From Pycnopodia helianthoides (taxonomy: Eukaryota; Echinodermata; Asteroidea; Forcipulatida; Asteriidae): 64,000 nucleotides of DNA. The notes beneath the pieces were generated by a model. The model searched no databases and was not told where the DNA came from. It saw nothing but the letters and a program-made list of their open reading frames with translations. The stretch is taken from NCBI GenBank assembly GCA_032158295.1, contig CM063253.1, positions 8,711,001 through 8,775,000 on the forward strand. Direction: 5' to 3'. Below are positions 1-11,732 of this stretch, piece by piece (position 1 is the stretch's first letter; the number at the start of each line of letters is the position of its first letter). A program made the translations under genes and the position numbers.

Positions 1-394
1 CGCAGTCTCTCCTAAAAAAATCCACCTCCTGACTCATTGGTCAACCGGATCTTCTGGTCATTTTTGTGTTCACCGTCTACCCCTGTCAATAATGGCACAA
101 AAATACAAACAAAATACCCAGACACAGACCCTACCCATAAAACATGTAAAAACACCTTTATGGTTTTATGTCAATCTCAAGTCAAGAGTGTTTGAGTGTC
201 ACTGAAATGGACAGCGCCATCATTTATCTACCAGTATACGTTCAAGTGATCAGCTGTTTTCTTCTTATTCTATTTTAAGTGCCATTGAAAACGGAAACAC
301 ACTGTGCAAAGTTCTGTGTGCATGGCAGTTTTCTCTTCTTCTGTTGCAATAACAAAGTTACATGTCTGATCATGCAAAGCTTCAGGTTTTACTC

Positions 395-529
395 ATAGAC
401 CTTATGCATTGACGCCATCAAACTGCCATCTTAAAGGTAAACCAATGAGTGAAACAATGGAAACACACAGATTTTTTGTCCTCAAGCGAGGGCGCCCCAC
501 TCAAAAGACGTCATGTGCCTCAGGTCTAT
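395..529. mobile_element. MITE, family B (ATAGACCTTATGC ends)
   Basis: It begins ATAGACCTTATGC and ends GGTCTAT, an imperfect inverted pair, with ATTGACGCCATC near the left end and GACGTCATG near the right. Related copies lie at 17095-17269, 27520-27696 and, interrupted, 18340-18865. This copy sits in the intron just before the first visible exon of the plus-strand gene. Confidence 0.65.
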
Positions 530-561
530 TCTCATTACTGTGTCCCCTCTGTAACCTCCAG

Positions 562-807
562 GATATTTACTTTAAGAAGCATCCGTACAACACAGTACCA
601 CATGTGAAGCTAAAAGGTGTGGACACAATGACCAAAGATGCGTACGAAGAGAAGATGCACAGATTAATCAGCAGAGCGACTGTGCTGGATCATACCGTTG
701 GAGCCTGTGAGGACCGGTTTGTACCGGATACGAAGGGCAAGTCCTACGTCATGTATATTCAGATGTACAACGAGAACGACTACGACACGTGGTTGGCTCT
801 AGCTAAG
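562..807 (+). CDS. Unrecognised gene, exon 1 of 3 visible
   Basis: There are 82 whole codons from acceptor CCAG/GAT to donor AAG/GTAATA. An in-frame ATG at 628 exists, but the reading frame and the acceptor argue for an internal exon rather than a start. A palindromic MITE ends only about 32 bases before the acceptor. Confidence 0.78.
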
Positions 808-2499
808 GTAATAATTGTCTGTCTTTTGAGTCTGCCCAGTTTGCATATTAAACAAAATTTGCCAATAATTTTGTTTTCTTCTGATAGATCTAGGTATGTT
901 CACTTCAAAATTTGCCATATAATCTGCAGTCCATTTGTAGTCCATAAGGTGTTTTTTTTTGGGGGGGGGGTGGGTTTGTGTTAATATTATACATTGCTTA
1001 TGCTATTTTGGTTTGACATTAGTCTAAGGACTTGATTGTGTTTGTAAGTGAAGAAAATAAGATCATAGTGTTCTTTTTTTATTGAAGCAATAATTGCAGT
1101 TAAATTGTTCGTAGTACCCGCTGCTAACATTAGCATTTGAACAGGCATTTTGTTGAGCTTTGCGATGTAGCGTTTAAGACTCTAAGGTCCTGGGTTAGTT
1201 TCTAAAAGTGCCCGTGAAATTTTGTTTCCACAAGTTGCGTGCTGTGGTCGAGCGGTCAAGCGCTACGTACTCAAGCTCTGGTGTTTCTGATAGCAGAGTG
1301 TGGGTCCGAGTCCCGGTCGTGACACTGTGTCCTTCAGCAAGACACTTAACCATTATTGCTTCGTCCATGGGACGTAAAGACGCTGGGCCCATGTGTTGAA
1401 CCAAATACACTTATCATTAAGAGAAGGGGTTCGCCCTAATGTTTCTGACAGTGGCTGCTGAGTGCGCCACAGCACCTTGAACATGTAAACCCTTAAAAGG
1501 TGCTACTTAAATCAGTCTTATAGTCCATACAAAAATTCAATACTTGTCTTTAAAAAAATCTTTCTTTGTTCAAGCGTCGTATTGGTGGATACATGCGCTA
1601 TATAAGACTCCAATATTATTATTAAGACTTGGGAAAACACTGACAGTTCATTGTTTACCATACATCAGTCCAGGACAATTCTAAATCACATTCTTCAATG
1701 TCTTGATTACACACAGTTTAAAACTACCAGTTATTGAGTGGAATAATAAAGTGAGTGAGTCACAATCCTGGGTACTCATTTTCTTGGTGTCCATGTTATG
1801 AACAACAGTTTGTGAAAACCACTGATTTCTCACTCTCAGTGGCTGTGCACAAATGTGGGTTAGATAGTGGTATCTTTACCCACCTTCCACCTCTGGGACC
1901 CTGGTTTAAAGCCCAATGGGGGCACGAATTGGGTTTTCAGTCCCTACCTGATTGCGTGTCTTTTCCCTGGAATAATTCTCTGAGGTTTTCCTCCCACATC
2001 TAAAACTGAACATTCCTTCTTTGTCTTCTTCTGCATGAGTTCTGGGCTAGTATAGTGATTAATTTCGCTTTCCTGAGAGTCCTTGGATTCACAACCAGAA
2101 TAAATGAAATGAAATGAAATGAAATAAGATGAAATGCAGTCGTTTGTGAAATTGCTATTTTGTTTTATCATTGCAGTGCTTCCGGATCTGGGATCTTGAT
2201 GCAAGAAATTTCCACAAATCTTCTTGGCGGTTATTCATGAAGGAAAATGCTTTATTTATTGTCGGCTTCCCTGCATCTCCCTATGCGTAAGTGAACCATA
2301 TAACCTCTTCAAAGTTGGGGGGTTTAATTTTTCTGAAACTCTGAGAATCTTTATTCTCTAAATGTTTTTTTTTTTGTTAACTTACATACAAAATAATCAT
2401 CATGTGTATTGGTTTTCCTTTGGTTGTTACAGCAAGTACAAGCCTGCTGATGTTAAACCGATCTACTTAAAAAAAGAAGCGAAGACCAAGCTTCGCTGA
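562..2499 (+). CDS. Unrecognised protein, three C-terminal exons
   Basis: Exons 562-807, 2177-2286 and 2433-2499 join into one open frame of about 140 residues ending at TGA (2497-2499). The first acceptor follows a pyrimidine-rich tract ending CCAG, and the donors are AAG/GTAATA and ATGC/GTAAGT. The phases agree: exon 1 is whole codons, and exon 2 leaves two bases that exon 3 completes to GCC. I do not recognise the family. The product is hydrophilic and rich in K, D, Y and W, with no membrane segment or cysteine pattern. Features a search could use are DIYFKKHPYNTVPHVKLKG at its start, YVMYIQMYNENDYDTWLALA in the middle, RIWDLDARNFHKSSWRLFMK near the end, and a basic tail ending KKEAKTKLR. 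The N-terminus lies left of the window. The call as a gene rests on splice sites, phase and protein-like composition; its function is unknown. Confidence 0.8.
1238..1625 (+). mobile_element. tRNA-derived SINE, type S3
   Basis: A Pol III A-box-like GTGGTCGAGCGGTCAAGC (1244-1261) is followed by a B-box-like GGGTCCGAGTCCC (1302-1314), the Ser/Leu-tRNA-like arrangement. The body continues to GCGCTATATAAGACTCC and a short ATT-repeat tail near 1613-1625, the tail type shared with several other retroelement ends in the window. Confidence 0.7.
1760..2137 (+). mobile_element. Retroelement-like repeat with GAAAT tail
   Basis: The segment starts with a motif near 1761-1822 that recurs at 30487-30545 (shared words include CCATGTTATGAACAACAGTT). 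It ends GAGTCCTTGGATTCACAACC followed by GAAAT repeats. The same ending recurs at about 19964-20018. I read it as a SINE or LINE 3' end with a microsatellite tail. Confidence 0.5.
2177..2286 (+). CDS. Unrecognised gene, exon 2 of 3 visible
   Basis: The acceptor is TTGCAG/TGC and the donor is ATGC/GTAAGT, an excellent 5' splice site. The 110 bases encode a W/F-rich stretch beginning CFRIWDLDARNF and ending in the proline-containing GFPASPYA. Confidence 0.8.
2433..2499 (+). CDS. Unrecognised gene, terminal coding exon
   Basis: The acceptor TTACAG/CAAG completes the split alanine codon. The short lysine-rich tail reads KYKPADVKPIYLKKEAKTKLR over its last 21 residues and ends at TGA. The 3' UTR must follow, but no polyadenylation signal could be assigned with confidence. 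Confidence 0.78.
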
Positions 2500-3553
2500 G
2501 CCCAACCTCTCCCGGTGTCTTCAGATACAACGCAGCAGCAGCAGTGACAATATTCAGGGAATGATTCTGGCTGCTTGCTTAGACTGTGATTCAGGATCGG
2601 GGGGGAGGAGGAAAAGAATCGTAACTCTTCCCTCTGTGTCCCCAAGGAACAAACGTTGTGCCTACAAGGTCTGTATTTGATTTGATGCTTTACGGGAGAG
2701 CACTTTGTGGACCTAATCATGTTCTACCTCCTACCAGAAGAATCTTGCTTCGCTGTGAAATATGTATTGGTTTAATAGCAAGAAAACATCATCTGATTGT
2801 AAGCATCAAGTGTTTGCCAATAGCAAACAGGGTAACCATGACGGTGGCCAAAAGGTAGTTGTGGAACCTGAGTTTCAAAGCTGTTATAGTACGTGCAGCA
2901 AAATTTCACAAAGCTTGTTATATTCATTATGTTCATTTCAGTCATTTTTTTTTTTTTTTTAAAGTAGCGGGGAACCAGTCAAACGAAATTTATATTGTAT
3001 AGCTGTTTGGCTGGTAACTTGTTTCTGCTGTTATGAGCATGTCTTGTGAAATTTGGCCCAGCGATGCTTAACATGTTTTTACAGCAGTCCATAGCTTCTT
3101 TTGGGGGCCAAATTTATAATGAATGTGCAGGCACTATGAGAAATCTGTTTGCTTAAATACTGTACTGGTGTATTAAACAAAACAAAACAAAAAGCTTTAC
3201 AGCAGAAGTGGCATTTTTTGCCTCCCAATGGCACTGGCATGACTTTGGTTACATACCAGAAACAGTTAGGCTCAAGAAAAAAAAATACTGAAATTTAAAC
3301 TATGATTTTCAATACATAACCACTTCGCTATATAGTGGGGAAACAAATCGGACATTAAACTTACAGAAAATGAGTACTTATTTAACACCATGGATTGATT
3401 CATTTAAGCTTTATCTTGAAAATTTGTCTTAAATATATTTTCTTTGTAAAATATTGTTTGTTTCAACTGCCAGAATGAAATAACTTATGTGCCCAGCTGT
3501 AGTGCAACATGAGGTGGGTGTATATTTCTCAATTGTGTACGGAAACTCTTGCT

Positions 3554-3792
3554 TTAAAGGCAGGGTATACTTTTTGTAATTGTCAAAGACCAGTATCCTC
3601 ACTTGTTGTATCCCAACATATGCATCAAACAACAAAATTTTGGGGTGAAAAATTACCTCTTTCTCTGAAACTACATTACTTCAAAGGGGGCCGTTTCTAA
3701 CAATGTTTTATAATATCAACAGCTTTCCAGTGCTCTTTACCAAGTCAGTTTTTATGGTCATTAACATTTGGAATAACTACCCTGCCTTTAAA
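3554..3792. mobile_element. MITE, family A, internally deleted
   Basis: It opens TTAAAGGCAGGGTATAC and closes with TACCCTGCCTTTAA, so the ends are inverted repeats outside a TTAA. Interior words such as GTCAAAGACCAGTATCCTCA match the longer family A copies at 37984 and 45721, but this copy lacks part of the middle. Confidence 0.75.
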
Positions 3793-4859
3793 TGCAAGCA
3801 CAGTTTCATATTTCGACCTTAAAAGCCTGTACATATACAATTGCCTATAATCCGAGTCTTGAGAGGTACAAAATGTACAAATTTATGTTAGGTTTTACAG
3901 CGAGATTAAAAAGACAAATTTCGTTAGTAAATTTGACTTATAAAATAATAAAAATATTAAAAAAAATACCTCAGGTCCGAAATATTTCCCAAAGAATAGG
4001 TGTTATTACTTATTATGATTCTTAGGTTAATTTGGTCATTTGTAAATGAGACTAATTGATAATGATTGTGTGTTATTACATTTTTTTCATTGGGCGTAGT
4101 GGTTAATCAAAACTGCAAGAACATTCTCAAGCTCTTACCCTGACAAAAAAAAATAATAAAAAATAAATTAAAAAAATGTGTACACAAGTCAAGAATCTAG
4201 TACTGAAGGGGACAATGCCATTTTTCATTAGAACAGTTGAAAGTCCAAAGTGTATGGGAAACTTTAGAATTGGGAAAAGACCAGGGCAACAAAGGCCATG
4301 GCCACTTGGTGAATTCTGGAATAGGCCAATAAATGTTCTTCATTAATTTTTTTTTTTTTGTCCATGAAAATTGTGAAATGTATTCAAAATAATCAAGTTT
4401 TGTGTTAAAAATATCTCGCAATACAAAACTCCTACCAAAAGTGTACATACAAATATGAAGTCTCGCCTGAATCTAGTGGATAAAAATTGCATGCATTTAT
4501 TAGAAATAGGTTTATTTTGTGTTCTCATTTGTTACAAAGTAGTTGTTCACAACTTCAAAGCGGTGTTTTAATACGTGCAATTGTCCAGTTAACAGGGTAC
4601 AATGATGCACCATGAAGTGTAATTCCAAGCATTCTTGCAAGAATTGTCTTCTTCATTTTTTGAATATCACATTCCCCGAAAAGCTTTTGATGTACTTGAT
4701 TTAAGTGATAAAAATTGTGGCCATTTTTGATAAACCTGCCCGGAAGGAAAAATTGCTAAGCTCAGAAAAACAAATTTTCTTTAAAGAGGAAACAGGTCAC
4801 TGGCATCTCGATTGTCATAAATTGTTGATAATAGTGGCTTTTTATAGTGCTTGAATCTG

Positions 4860-5150
4860 TCACTCAGTGACGCTCATGGTGCTCCAACATAATTACCCCT
4901 GGTCACTGGGCCATTTACTTCATTCCTCAAACCATCTCAGCTCCCTAGGGAGGTTACAGCCTGTGCTGCCAAGTATGTAGCGCACCAAGATAAATCAATC
5001 ACAAGGACCATCTCTGCCCTCACGGGTACCCATTTACCCTGGTGAAGAGAAGCAATTATAGTTAAGTGTCATGACCGGAATTTGAACCCACACCCTCATG
5101 ACTTAGCCACCAGAACTTGAGTCTAATGCACTACACTGCTCTACTACGAC
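4860..5150 (-). mobile_element. SINE-like repeat, type S5
   Basis: On the minus strand a B-box-like GGTTCAAATTCCGG equivalent is readable near 5075-5095. The words GAAGCAATTATAGTTAAGTG also occur, slightly changed, in the partner copy at 44483-44660. Confidence 0.5.
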
Positions 5151-6490
5151 ATGCCACTTTTATGATTGATTCCTTTTTATTTTAAAACAACAATTTTGAG
5201 CAAATTTTGTCAATCAACAACCTGTTGTCATGGAACAGTCATTTCATTCTATCATCAGACCACTGTAACCAAACAGAGGCTCAAAGGGGAAATCAGTCTG
5301 GCCCCTTTCCATGAAATGAGAATTCAGCTACATTTTCAGTGATCAGTGGGTACACAGGGATTCTGACAAAGATACAGTTGAAGGTCTGGGACGGCAGCTT
5401 TATGACATCGGCCACAGAAGTATAGATTAAAAAGAGTTTGGGCAGAGGTTGACAATTAATACAGCATTGCGCAAAAGAATTAGATTAATAGGAAATACAA
5501 AAATTGAGAGACATTCAACTCAAAGACGGGATTAGGTTTAAGACTAGAAAGGATTTTAACCACATTTGGCGAGCTGGTCTTGCCTTAAGGTTTCATTTGC
5601 TATCACAAGTTATGGTTAAAGTCATTCATGTTTCATTTTTTGTAGATGAATGGTTAAGATCCGTTACTAAAAAAACAAAACTTAAAAAAAAAAAAAATTC
5701 TCATCGGAAATTAAAAATAAGTACACCATGTTGACTCATCAAACCCATTGATATCCTTTTTTTTTAAACCCCATGTTCGCCCTGCTGTTTATTTGGCATA
5801 GATGTAGCATTTTATTAAACTAATTACTACTTTCAGTAGGCATCCATTTGTTGTAAATATGGTATTTATTTAAATATTTGTTTTGGGGTCGAGTGAGGTC
5901 TCTCGTTTAGAGATAGAGATAATGGCACTGGGTGCTAAACAATTGAAGTGCCTGTAGAATTAGTAGAGATACCTCACTTGTGGAAATCTCCATTATGTGT
6001 ATATGTATGTTGGCCAATTTATTTTTGTTAGCATTATTATTATAAAAACAATTTTTAAGGGGGGGGACTATCTGAATCAAGCTCAGACTTTGTTCTCAGT
6101 TCTACCTTGAAACAGAAGGTTGAAATGACCGCAATACTTCTTACTGTAATGTGGGGAAAAATAGACACCATTAGCAACCGGAGTCGCATGATTCACAGTG
6201 AGTACACAATGTAAGCAAACTAAGCAGGCGACATGCAGTGTGCATGAAAAAGCATTGACAGCTTCCCACCATTCGGCAGCAGCACTTTGAAGCAGTCAAA
6301 GCTTTTCCACGCACTCTGCGAGTCGCTTGCTTGGTTTGTTTTACATTGTATACCCACTATGAAGTCACTTGACTCCGGTCGCCAGCTGTGTGTATTGCTG
6401 CAACCTGAACATGTTTTTCTCTGATACAAGTCCTCTGATTCAAGAAAAACTAGAAGGAAAAAGTGTGGACGCACTGTTTTAAAAAAGTTT

Positions 6491-6636
6491 GGGGTTGAAC
6501 AAAGAAAAATTGACTGCAGCAGGATTTGAACCACCGACCTCCGGATTAACTTGCCGGCACTCTACCAACTGAGCTATCAAGCCCTATCAAGCGGTTTCCC
6601 TATTATGTCCATATCTTTGTTCGGGGGTGCCAGTCA
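6491..6636 (-). mobile_element. tRNA-derived SINE, type S1
   Basis: Read on the minus strand it carries TAGCTCAGTTGGTAGAGTGC (A box) and GGTTCAAATCC (B box), as in an Ile/Asn-type tRNA, between TGACTGGCACCCCCGAACAA and a GTTCAACCCC end. It is plainly the same element as 48817-48970. The acceptor stem of a working tRNA is absent. Confidence 0.8.
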
Positions 6637-7651
6637 GAAGCCATACAGCCTTTAACTGCTGTGTAGCCAGGGATCACACCCAAGTTCTTAATACAATCTG
6701 GGAAGGGGCAGCCAAGGGATCTCCAAAAGGGGATGCGTTTTTTTAAAAGTACAACTTCAGACAGGGAATTTTTTTTAAAGAAGACAAAAAGTCACTGTGA
6801 AAGTCAATGACTGTTTTGTCACGGTTACTCAAGCCCAGTGAAGGAACAAATAGCGCCATCTTGTGCCAATGCATATAGTGGAGATTTCAGTAACTACAAA
6901 TCACAGACCTTTCCTTTTGGCATGTTTTGCTGTGATATATCAGCGTTTTCCCTTAACAGTTGTCCGCTGGCCGGATGCCAGTTAAAACACATGAGGACCA
7001 GTCAGAATTCTCTCCAAGTAGTCCAGCTGACTAGTTCAGTGGTGGAAAGCATCCCTATTTAATTTGAAATATTGACTGGTGAAAAAAGCTTACGGACTAT
7101 TGAAATGACAAGCTAACTGGTCCTGCTGGCCAGTCACTAAAAAAAGTTAAAAGCAAACCTCATGTACATTGATCTTTAAAAACCTGAAGATACAAAAGAA
7201 CTAAAGTTCGTATCAAAGGGTTACGTCTGTGATTGGTAGATTTTCATTTATTTTTTACTTAGTATGTAATACGAGTCTGCAAGAAGCATGTGATACTTAA
7301 GGCTCTGGGTTGTACATGTTTTGATGAGCTTTTTCAGTGGATAAAAGCTATGAGAATGCAGGGATGACATTTTTTGTTGTGTGTGACGATAAACATGAGA
7401 ATGCGAATGATATTAATTTGACTAAAGCTGTCGCTTTAAGCGTGATTAAAATATACATTTTGCTAATGAAAATGCGATGGTAAAGTAATGATGGTGGAGA
7501 ATTTTTCAAATGTTTTAGGTAGATACGATTTGAAACTACTGTATGATGATAATGATAATAAGGAGGTAGATGATTAAGATAATAACTGTGATTATGATGA
7601 TTATAGCTGTAAGGCCGGAAATCTATGTGTCCATCATGCATTGTGTCCAAT

Positions 7652-7735
7652 AAAAATAATAATAATTTATTAATTTATATTGCGCCCATTCCATAAAATG
7701 TACACAAGCGCATAACAAAGTAATTAGACAATGAT
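7652..7735 (-). repeat. Retroelement 3' tail, minus orientation
   Basis: On the minus strand the sequence reads GCGCTTGTG...GCGCAATATAAATTAATAA followed by ATT repeats, the same kind of end as the LINE remnant at 59640-59935. The body of the element is not recognisable. Confidence 0.4.
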
Positions 7736-7894
7736 TTTTAAAAAAAAAGGTGTACTGTACAAGTGTGGTTGCATGGACCTTCTACTGAGTGTACAACCAT
7801 AAGATGCAGCTTGAAAAGTATCTTGTTCTGTACCCAAGCATTTCTTACTTTAACCCTAAAGAACCCAAGTCCTACAATATCCTCATTGCCAAAG

Positions 7895-8250
7895 TGCAGG
7901 ATTGTGAAGGATTTGGGCTATTAGGGATCTGCAACACAGGAGGATTTCGAAGGCTTTGGGCTAAAATGAGTTTTTGTTAGGGTAGGATTTCGCAGGACTT
8001 GCGCTACCGGGCTGTTTTTACATAGGAGGATTTTGAAGGTTTTATGTATTATGCAGCTTACCCAAAATAGGATTCTGAAGGTTTTGGGCTTTTTTGACAT
8101 TTTTTGACTCCCTAACTTCTGTCTCAAAAGGATTTTGAAGGATTGGGCTAATATGTATACTTACAATAAGTTGAAGGATATTGAAGGATTTGGGCACTTT
8201 AGGTTTATTACAACTTTAATCCGAAGGATATTGAAGGATTTGGGCAGTAT
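7895..8250 (+). repeat. Degenerate minisatellite, GAAGGATTTGGGC core
   Basis: About eight copies of a GAAGGATTTGGGCTA-like core recur every 40-55 bases (near 7907, 7948, 7991, 8034, 8078, 8137, 8181 and 8233). The spacers between them are poorly conserved. Confidence 0.6.
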
Positions 8251-8715
8251 GTTTACCCAAGGGTCTAGTCTGTTAGGGTTAAGGAGCTGTACAGAAAATC
8301 ATTTAAAATTATATCTAACAACTTTCAGTCTAAATTATAGGCCAAAAAAGTTGTAGAGAAATACAGTTCGAAATCTGCAGAAATCTGACATGATTGGGAC
8401 TTCTCTAATACTTTTACAATTTCTTTATAAAGTAACCCTTCACCATTCCTTGGAAAAAAATAAGCCAAGCAATCCAAATATATGAACTAACTTTGAGCAG
8501 ATGAGCTATTTCTCTTTGTTCTGTGGCATTATCCTGCCTGACCTTGCCTCCAGACAAGGATGCTCAAAACTAATAAAAATAAAACGGGTAATTCCTTTAC
8601 AAACTTAAACAATATCTGAAATACTCTAGAAACATTTTCAAGAAAAGTAAGTTGAAAATGAGTTATAATCAAGAATGATATAAAAGCACAGAGTTGATAA
8701 AGTTCATCAAAGTTC

Positions 8716-8750
8716 AACCATAGAGCAAGGACAGTCCTTGCTCTATGGTT
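8716..8750. repeat. Perfect 16-bp hairpin
   Basis: AACCATAGAGCAAGGA, a three-base CAG loop, then the exact reverse complement. No related copy was seen in the window. Confidence 0.85.
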
Positions 8751-9872
8751 AAACTCACTTCAGCTGAAATGAAATTACAAGTAAATCATAGTTTCCATAT
8801 ATGTACTTAAATTACTACAACCATTCAGCAAAATTCATTTATAAAATTCCACATACCTGAGAACTAGATGGAAACACCGAGTTGAAGCATGGAGGTAGAG
8901 ATGGTTGTTAGAAGTTGCTGTGTTGACCCTCATGTGGCTGGACTCAGAATGACCAGCAGACCACTGGTACCTGGTCAAGCCTCAGTGCTCCTCAGCAAAT
9001 GTGCCCAACATGTGACTCTTGTCTACAGCTGTTTCATGTGAGGGAAATCCTTGATCATGGAATAGTTATTACTTTCAGTAAACACTGGCTTATCATTAAA
9101 ATTCACAAAAAATTGGGGTGGGGGTGTAATTAATGTATGGCCACGGCCTCTTCACATGGATTTCCGGCCTATTGATTATGATTAAGTCATTATTGTGATT
9201 TATTTGACTATGAATTCATCAGGTTCCACCTCCGAAGTGGAATTTTTGACATGTGTGTGTAATATACTTGTAAAATACTAACAAAGAAAGATTATTACTT
9301 AATAGTTGTAAGAAAGTTTTGGTGCAAAATTTAAAAAAAAAAAAACACATCTAATAAGAGTTTTTTTTAAAGCATGGGGAAATGTGTTACTAAAAAGCAA
9401 AGTGATTGGCAGATTCAATGAAATTTGTTCATGAATATTTAAAGTCGGTTACATAACAGCTCATTGGCAGTGGGTAACTTTTACATAAATCAAGTATTTT
9501 TTAATTGAATTAACAGCATGGTTCAGTTTGGGGTAATAATCAGATTACTGACTTTAATACAATGGTAAATCTTAAAGCTCGCTTGGCATATAAATCATAA
9601 CCCGAAGGTCAGCGTTTTCCGCCATTGCTGTGATAGCATCGTCCTTTTGTACATGTCCATGCTTACCCTTCTTTCAGTGGCCAAATGCTAGTTAAAAGAC
9701 TTGGGCTCAAATTCTGTGGAATTCTGCGCTTATGGCCCATATTATAATTATGCGCTTTACAGGGTGCTGTAAGCGCAGTCAGCTGGGTCGTGACATTTGA
9801 CCTTAAGGACCAGTCAAAATTCTCTCAAAATGGTCCGGTTGGTTATTTTCAATGTTGAAAAAAATCACAATT

Positions 9873-10266
9873 TTAAAGGCACAGAACACGTTTGGTAATT
9901 GGAGCCTACTGATTGTGTTAATCCTGTATAAATGTAGGTACGTACAATAAAACTTACCTGTGAAAATTTTACTTCAAATGGTGGTCGCGTTTTTGAGATA
10001 TCACCGAAAACCTGGAGCAAATATTTCAACGCAGGAAGAATATTCCCCATAGAAATACACAGTCTGAGAAGCGTTTCTGACAAAAATGCTTCTGCAGATT
10101 CAAATTTTGTGGAATAAAAAGTGATATATTTCCATAATCGATAGTACTTCGTGTTAAAAGTTTCTCAAACTTCATTATACTACCCAAAGCTGCTGTACTT
10201 CTTACCAAGTAAGTTTTTATTGCCATTAATTTTCAGAGTCATTACCAATGTGTACTGTGCCTTTAA
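9873..10266. mobile_element. MITE, subfamily A2
   Basis: The left end is TTAAAGGCACAGAACACGTT and the right end is its near inverse, finishing GTACTGTGCCTTTAA. The interior matches the copy at 46929-47312, including GATATCACCGAAAACCTGGA-like and TTTTATTGCCATTA words. Confidence 0.8.
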
Positions 10267-11164
10267 TATGAAAAATGGACAATTGAAAAAAGCTTGCAGA
10301 CGAGAGAAACATTAACTTGTCCCTCTGGCTAGTCACAAAAAAAGTTCAGGTCATAGCGTGGCTTGTACAGTGGTAGCTAGAACACCATTGGTCGGAAAGC
10401 GCGGAGTAGGTATCATATTTACACTTGGCATAGTGTGTGGAGTGGTGCAAACCCAGTAATGGTAGTACTTGAGGGTCCTTGGATTCTTCTGCACTGTTAG
10501 AACTGGTACCAACCATACTTTTTAAAAACAAATTGTGGCAAAAACGCAGTCATCGTTGAGAAAAGTTTGTATAAATCTGATCATATAAATGTTGCTATGC
10601 ATGGCACAAAAAAAAGGATAAAGTATATATATATATCATGTAACAGAACATTTAACCATTACACTGTCTTCTGGAAAAACCTGTTTGCCTTTTTCTGTGG
10701 AGTTTTTCATTTTTGTTATTTCACAGGTTGGTTTTATTAAGTTTCTTTGAAACAAGAGGGTTTGAATAAGGTTCTCTCTTCAGACATGTCAGAATGACGT
10801 AGGTTTTATCGATGGTTAATTTGAAACCTACAATCAGCAGATGTAATGTACTCATTTGTTTATAGAGATTTTTCTGTCATTGTTTACACTATTTTGACAT
10901 TTTGGAAACCTACATTCAGCCTGATTTAATGTGTGTACAAAGAGTATTTTACAGCGTATGTGGGGAAATTTGTACAAATGTTGTGGCATAAAAACTTTGA
11001 TTGCATAAACAGAAAATGTATATTCTGTTTTCTTAAATGTAACACAGTTACAATATCCAAGTCCGAGTTGGTTAGTTGGTAGGGTCGCTAATTTGTATCG
11101 TATTCAATATTGTGTTAATAGAGGGGAATTTAACGTCATTATTTATTTTAATTTTGCTCTCTGT

Positions 11165-11732
11165 AATTGACCCATTGCACTGATGTCACCCTTGGCTACT
11201 GTCTGCCCATTCGCTACTTGTCATGTGCGTGTAGAGCCTCGACTTCATTCTTCATATCTATTTATGTATCTGTTTGGATAAAAGTGTCATTACAGTACCA
11301 CGACAACACAGAGGTATATAATGCTTCTACAGATGGATTGCAGTAGACGTCATCGGCCGCCATCTTTGATGAATTGTGCACTGGTAAAGAGCCATCATTT
11401 GCTGAGAGTTGTGTGTAGCGCGTACGCGCGTGCACTTTTCCATTGTTTTACATCAAAGATGGCGGTCAATGACGCTTATTGCAATCCATCTATTCACTGC
11501 TGTCCCCAATTCTATGTGCAAAATGGCTGACCCTGCAGAAGGCGAATAGTCTGCCATTTTGGAAGTGAAATTGCGAGTAAAGATGTGCTGTGCATCCAAA
11601 TGTGTGCGCGTTGCCTCAATGATGCCCCAAAAGCACCCTGCACAGTAACGCAAAGGCATGATGGGGGAGTCCGACTCCCAAAAGGCGCTACCAAGACGTA
11701 TTTGGTTGATGACAACAGGGGAATGGGTCAAT
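11165..11732. mobile_element. Inverted-repeat element with nested hairpin
   Basis: The outer arms AATTGACCCATTGCACTGAT (left) and ...CAGGGGAATGGGTCAATA (right) are imperfect inverted repeats. The interior holds the separate palindromic element at 11331-11491, so this is probably a nested pair. Confidence 0.55.
11331..11491. mobile_element. Palindromic MITE (AGATGGATTGCA ends)
   Basis: The left arm begins AGATGGATTGCAGTAGACGT and continues CGGCCGCCATCTTTGATG. The right arm is the inverse of that, ending GCAATCCATCT. The loop contains GCGCGTACGCGCG, itself palindromic. Confidence 0.75.

Larger units (their letters stand above)
808..2176 (+). other. Intron of the unrecognised gene, SINE-rich
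   Basis: The intron carries a short G run (961-970), a tRNA-like SINE (1238-1625) and a second retroelement tail ending in a GAAAT microsatellite (about 1760-2137). I see no additional exon. Confidence 0.7.
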
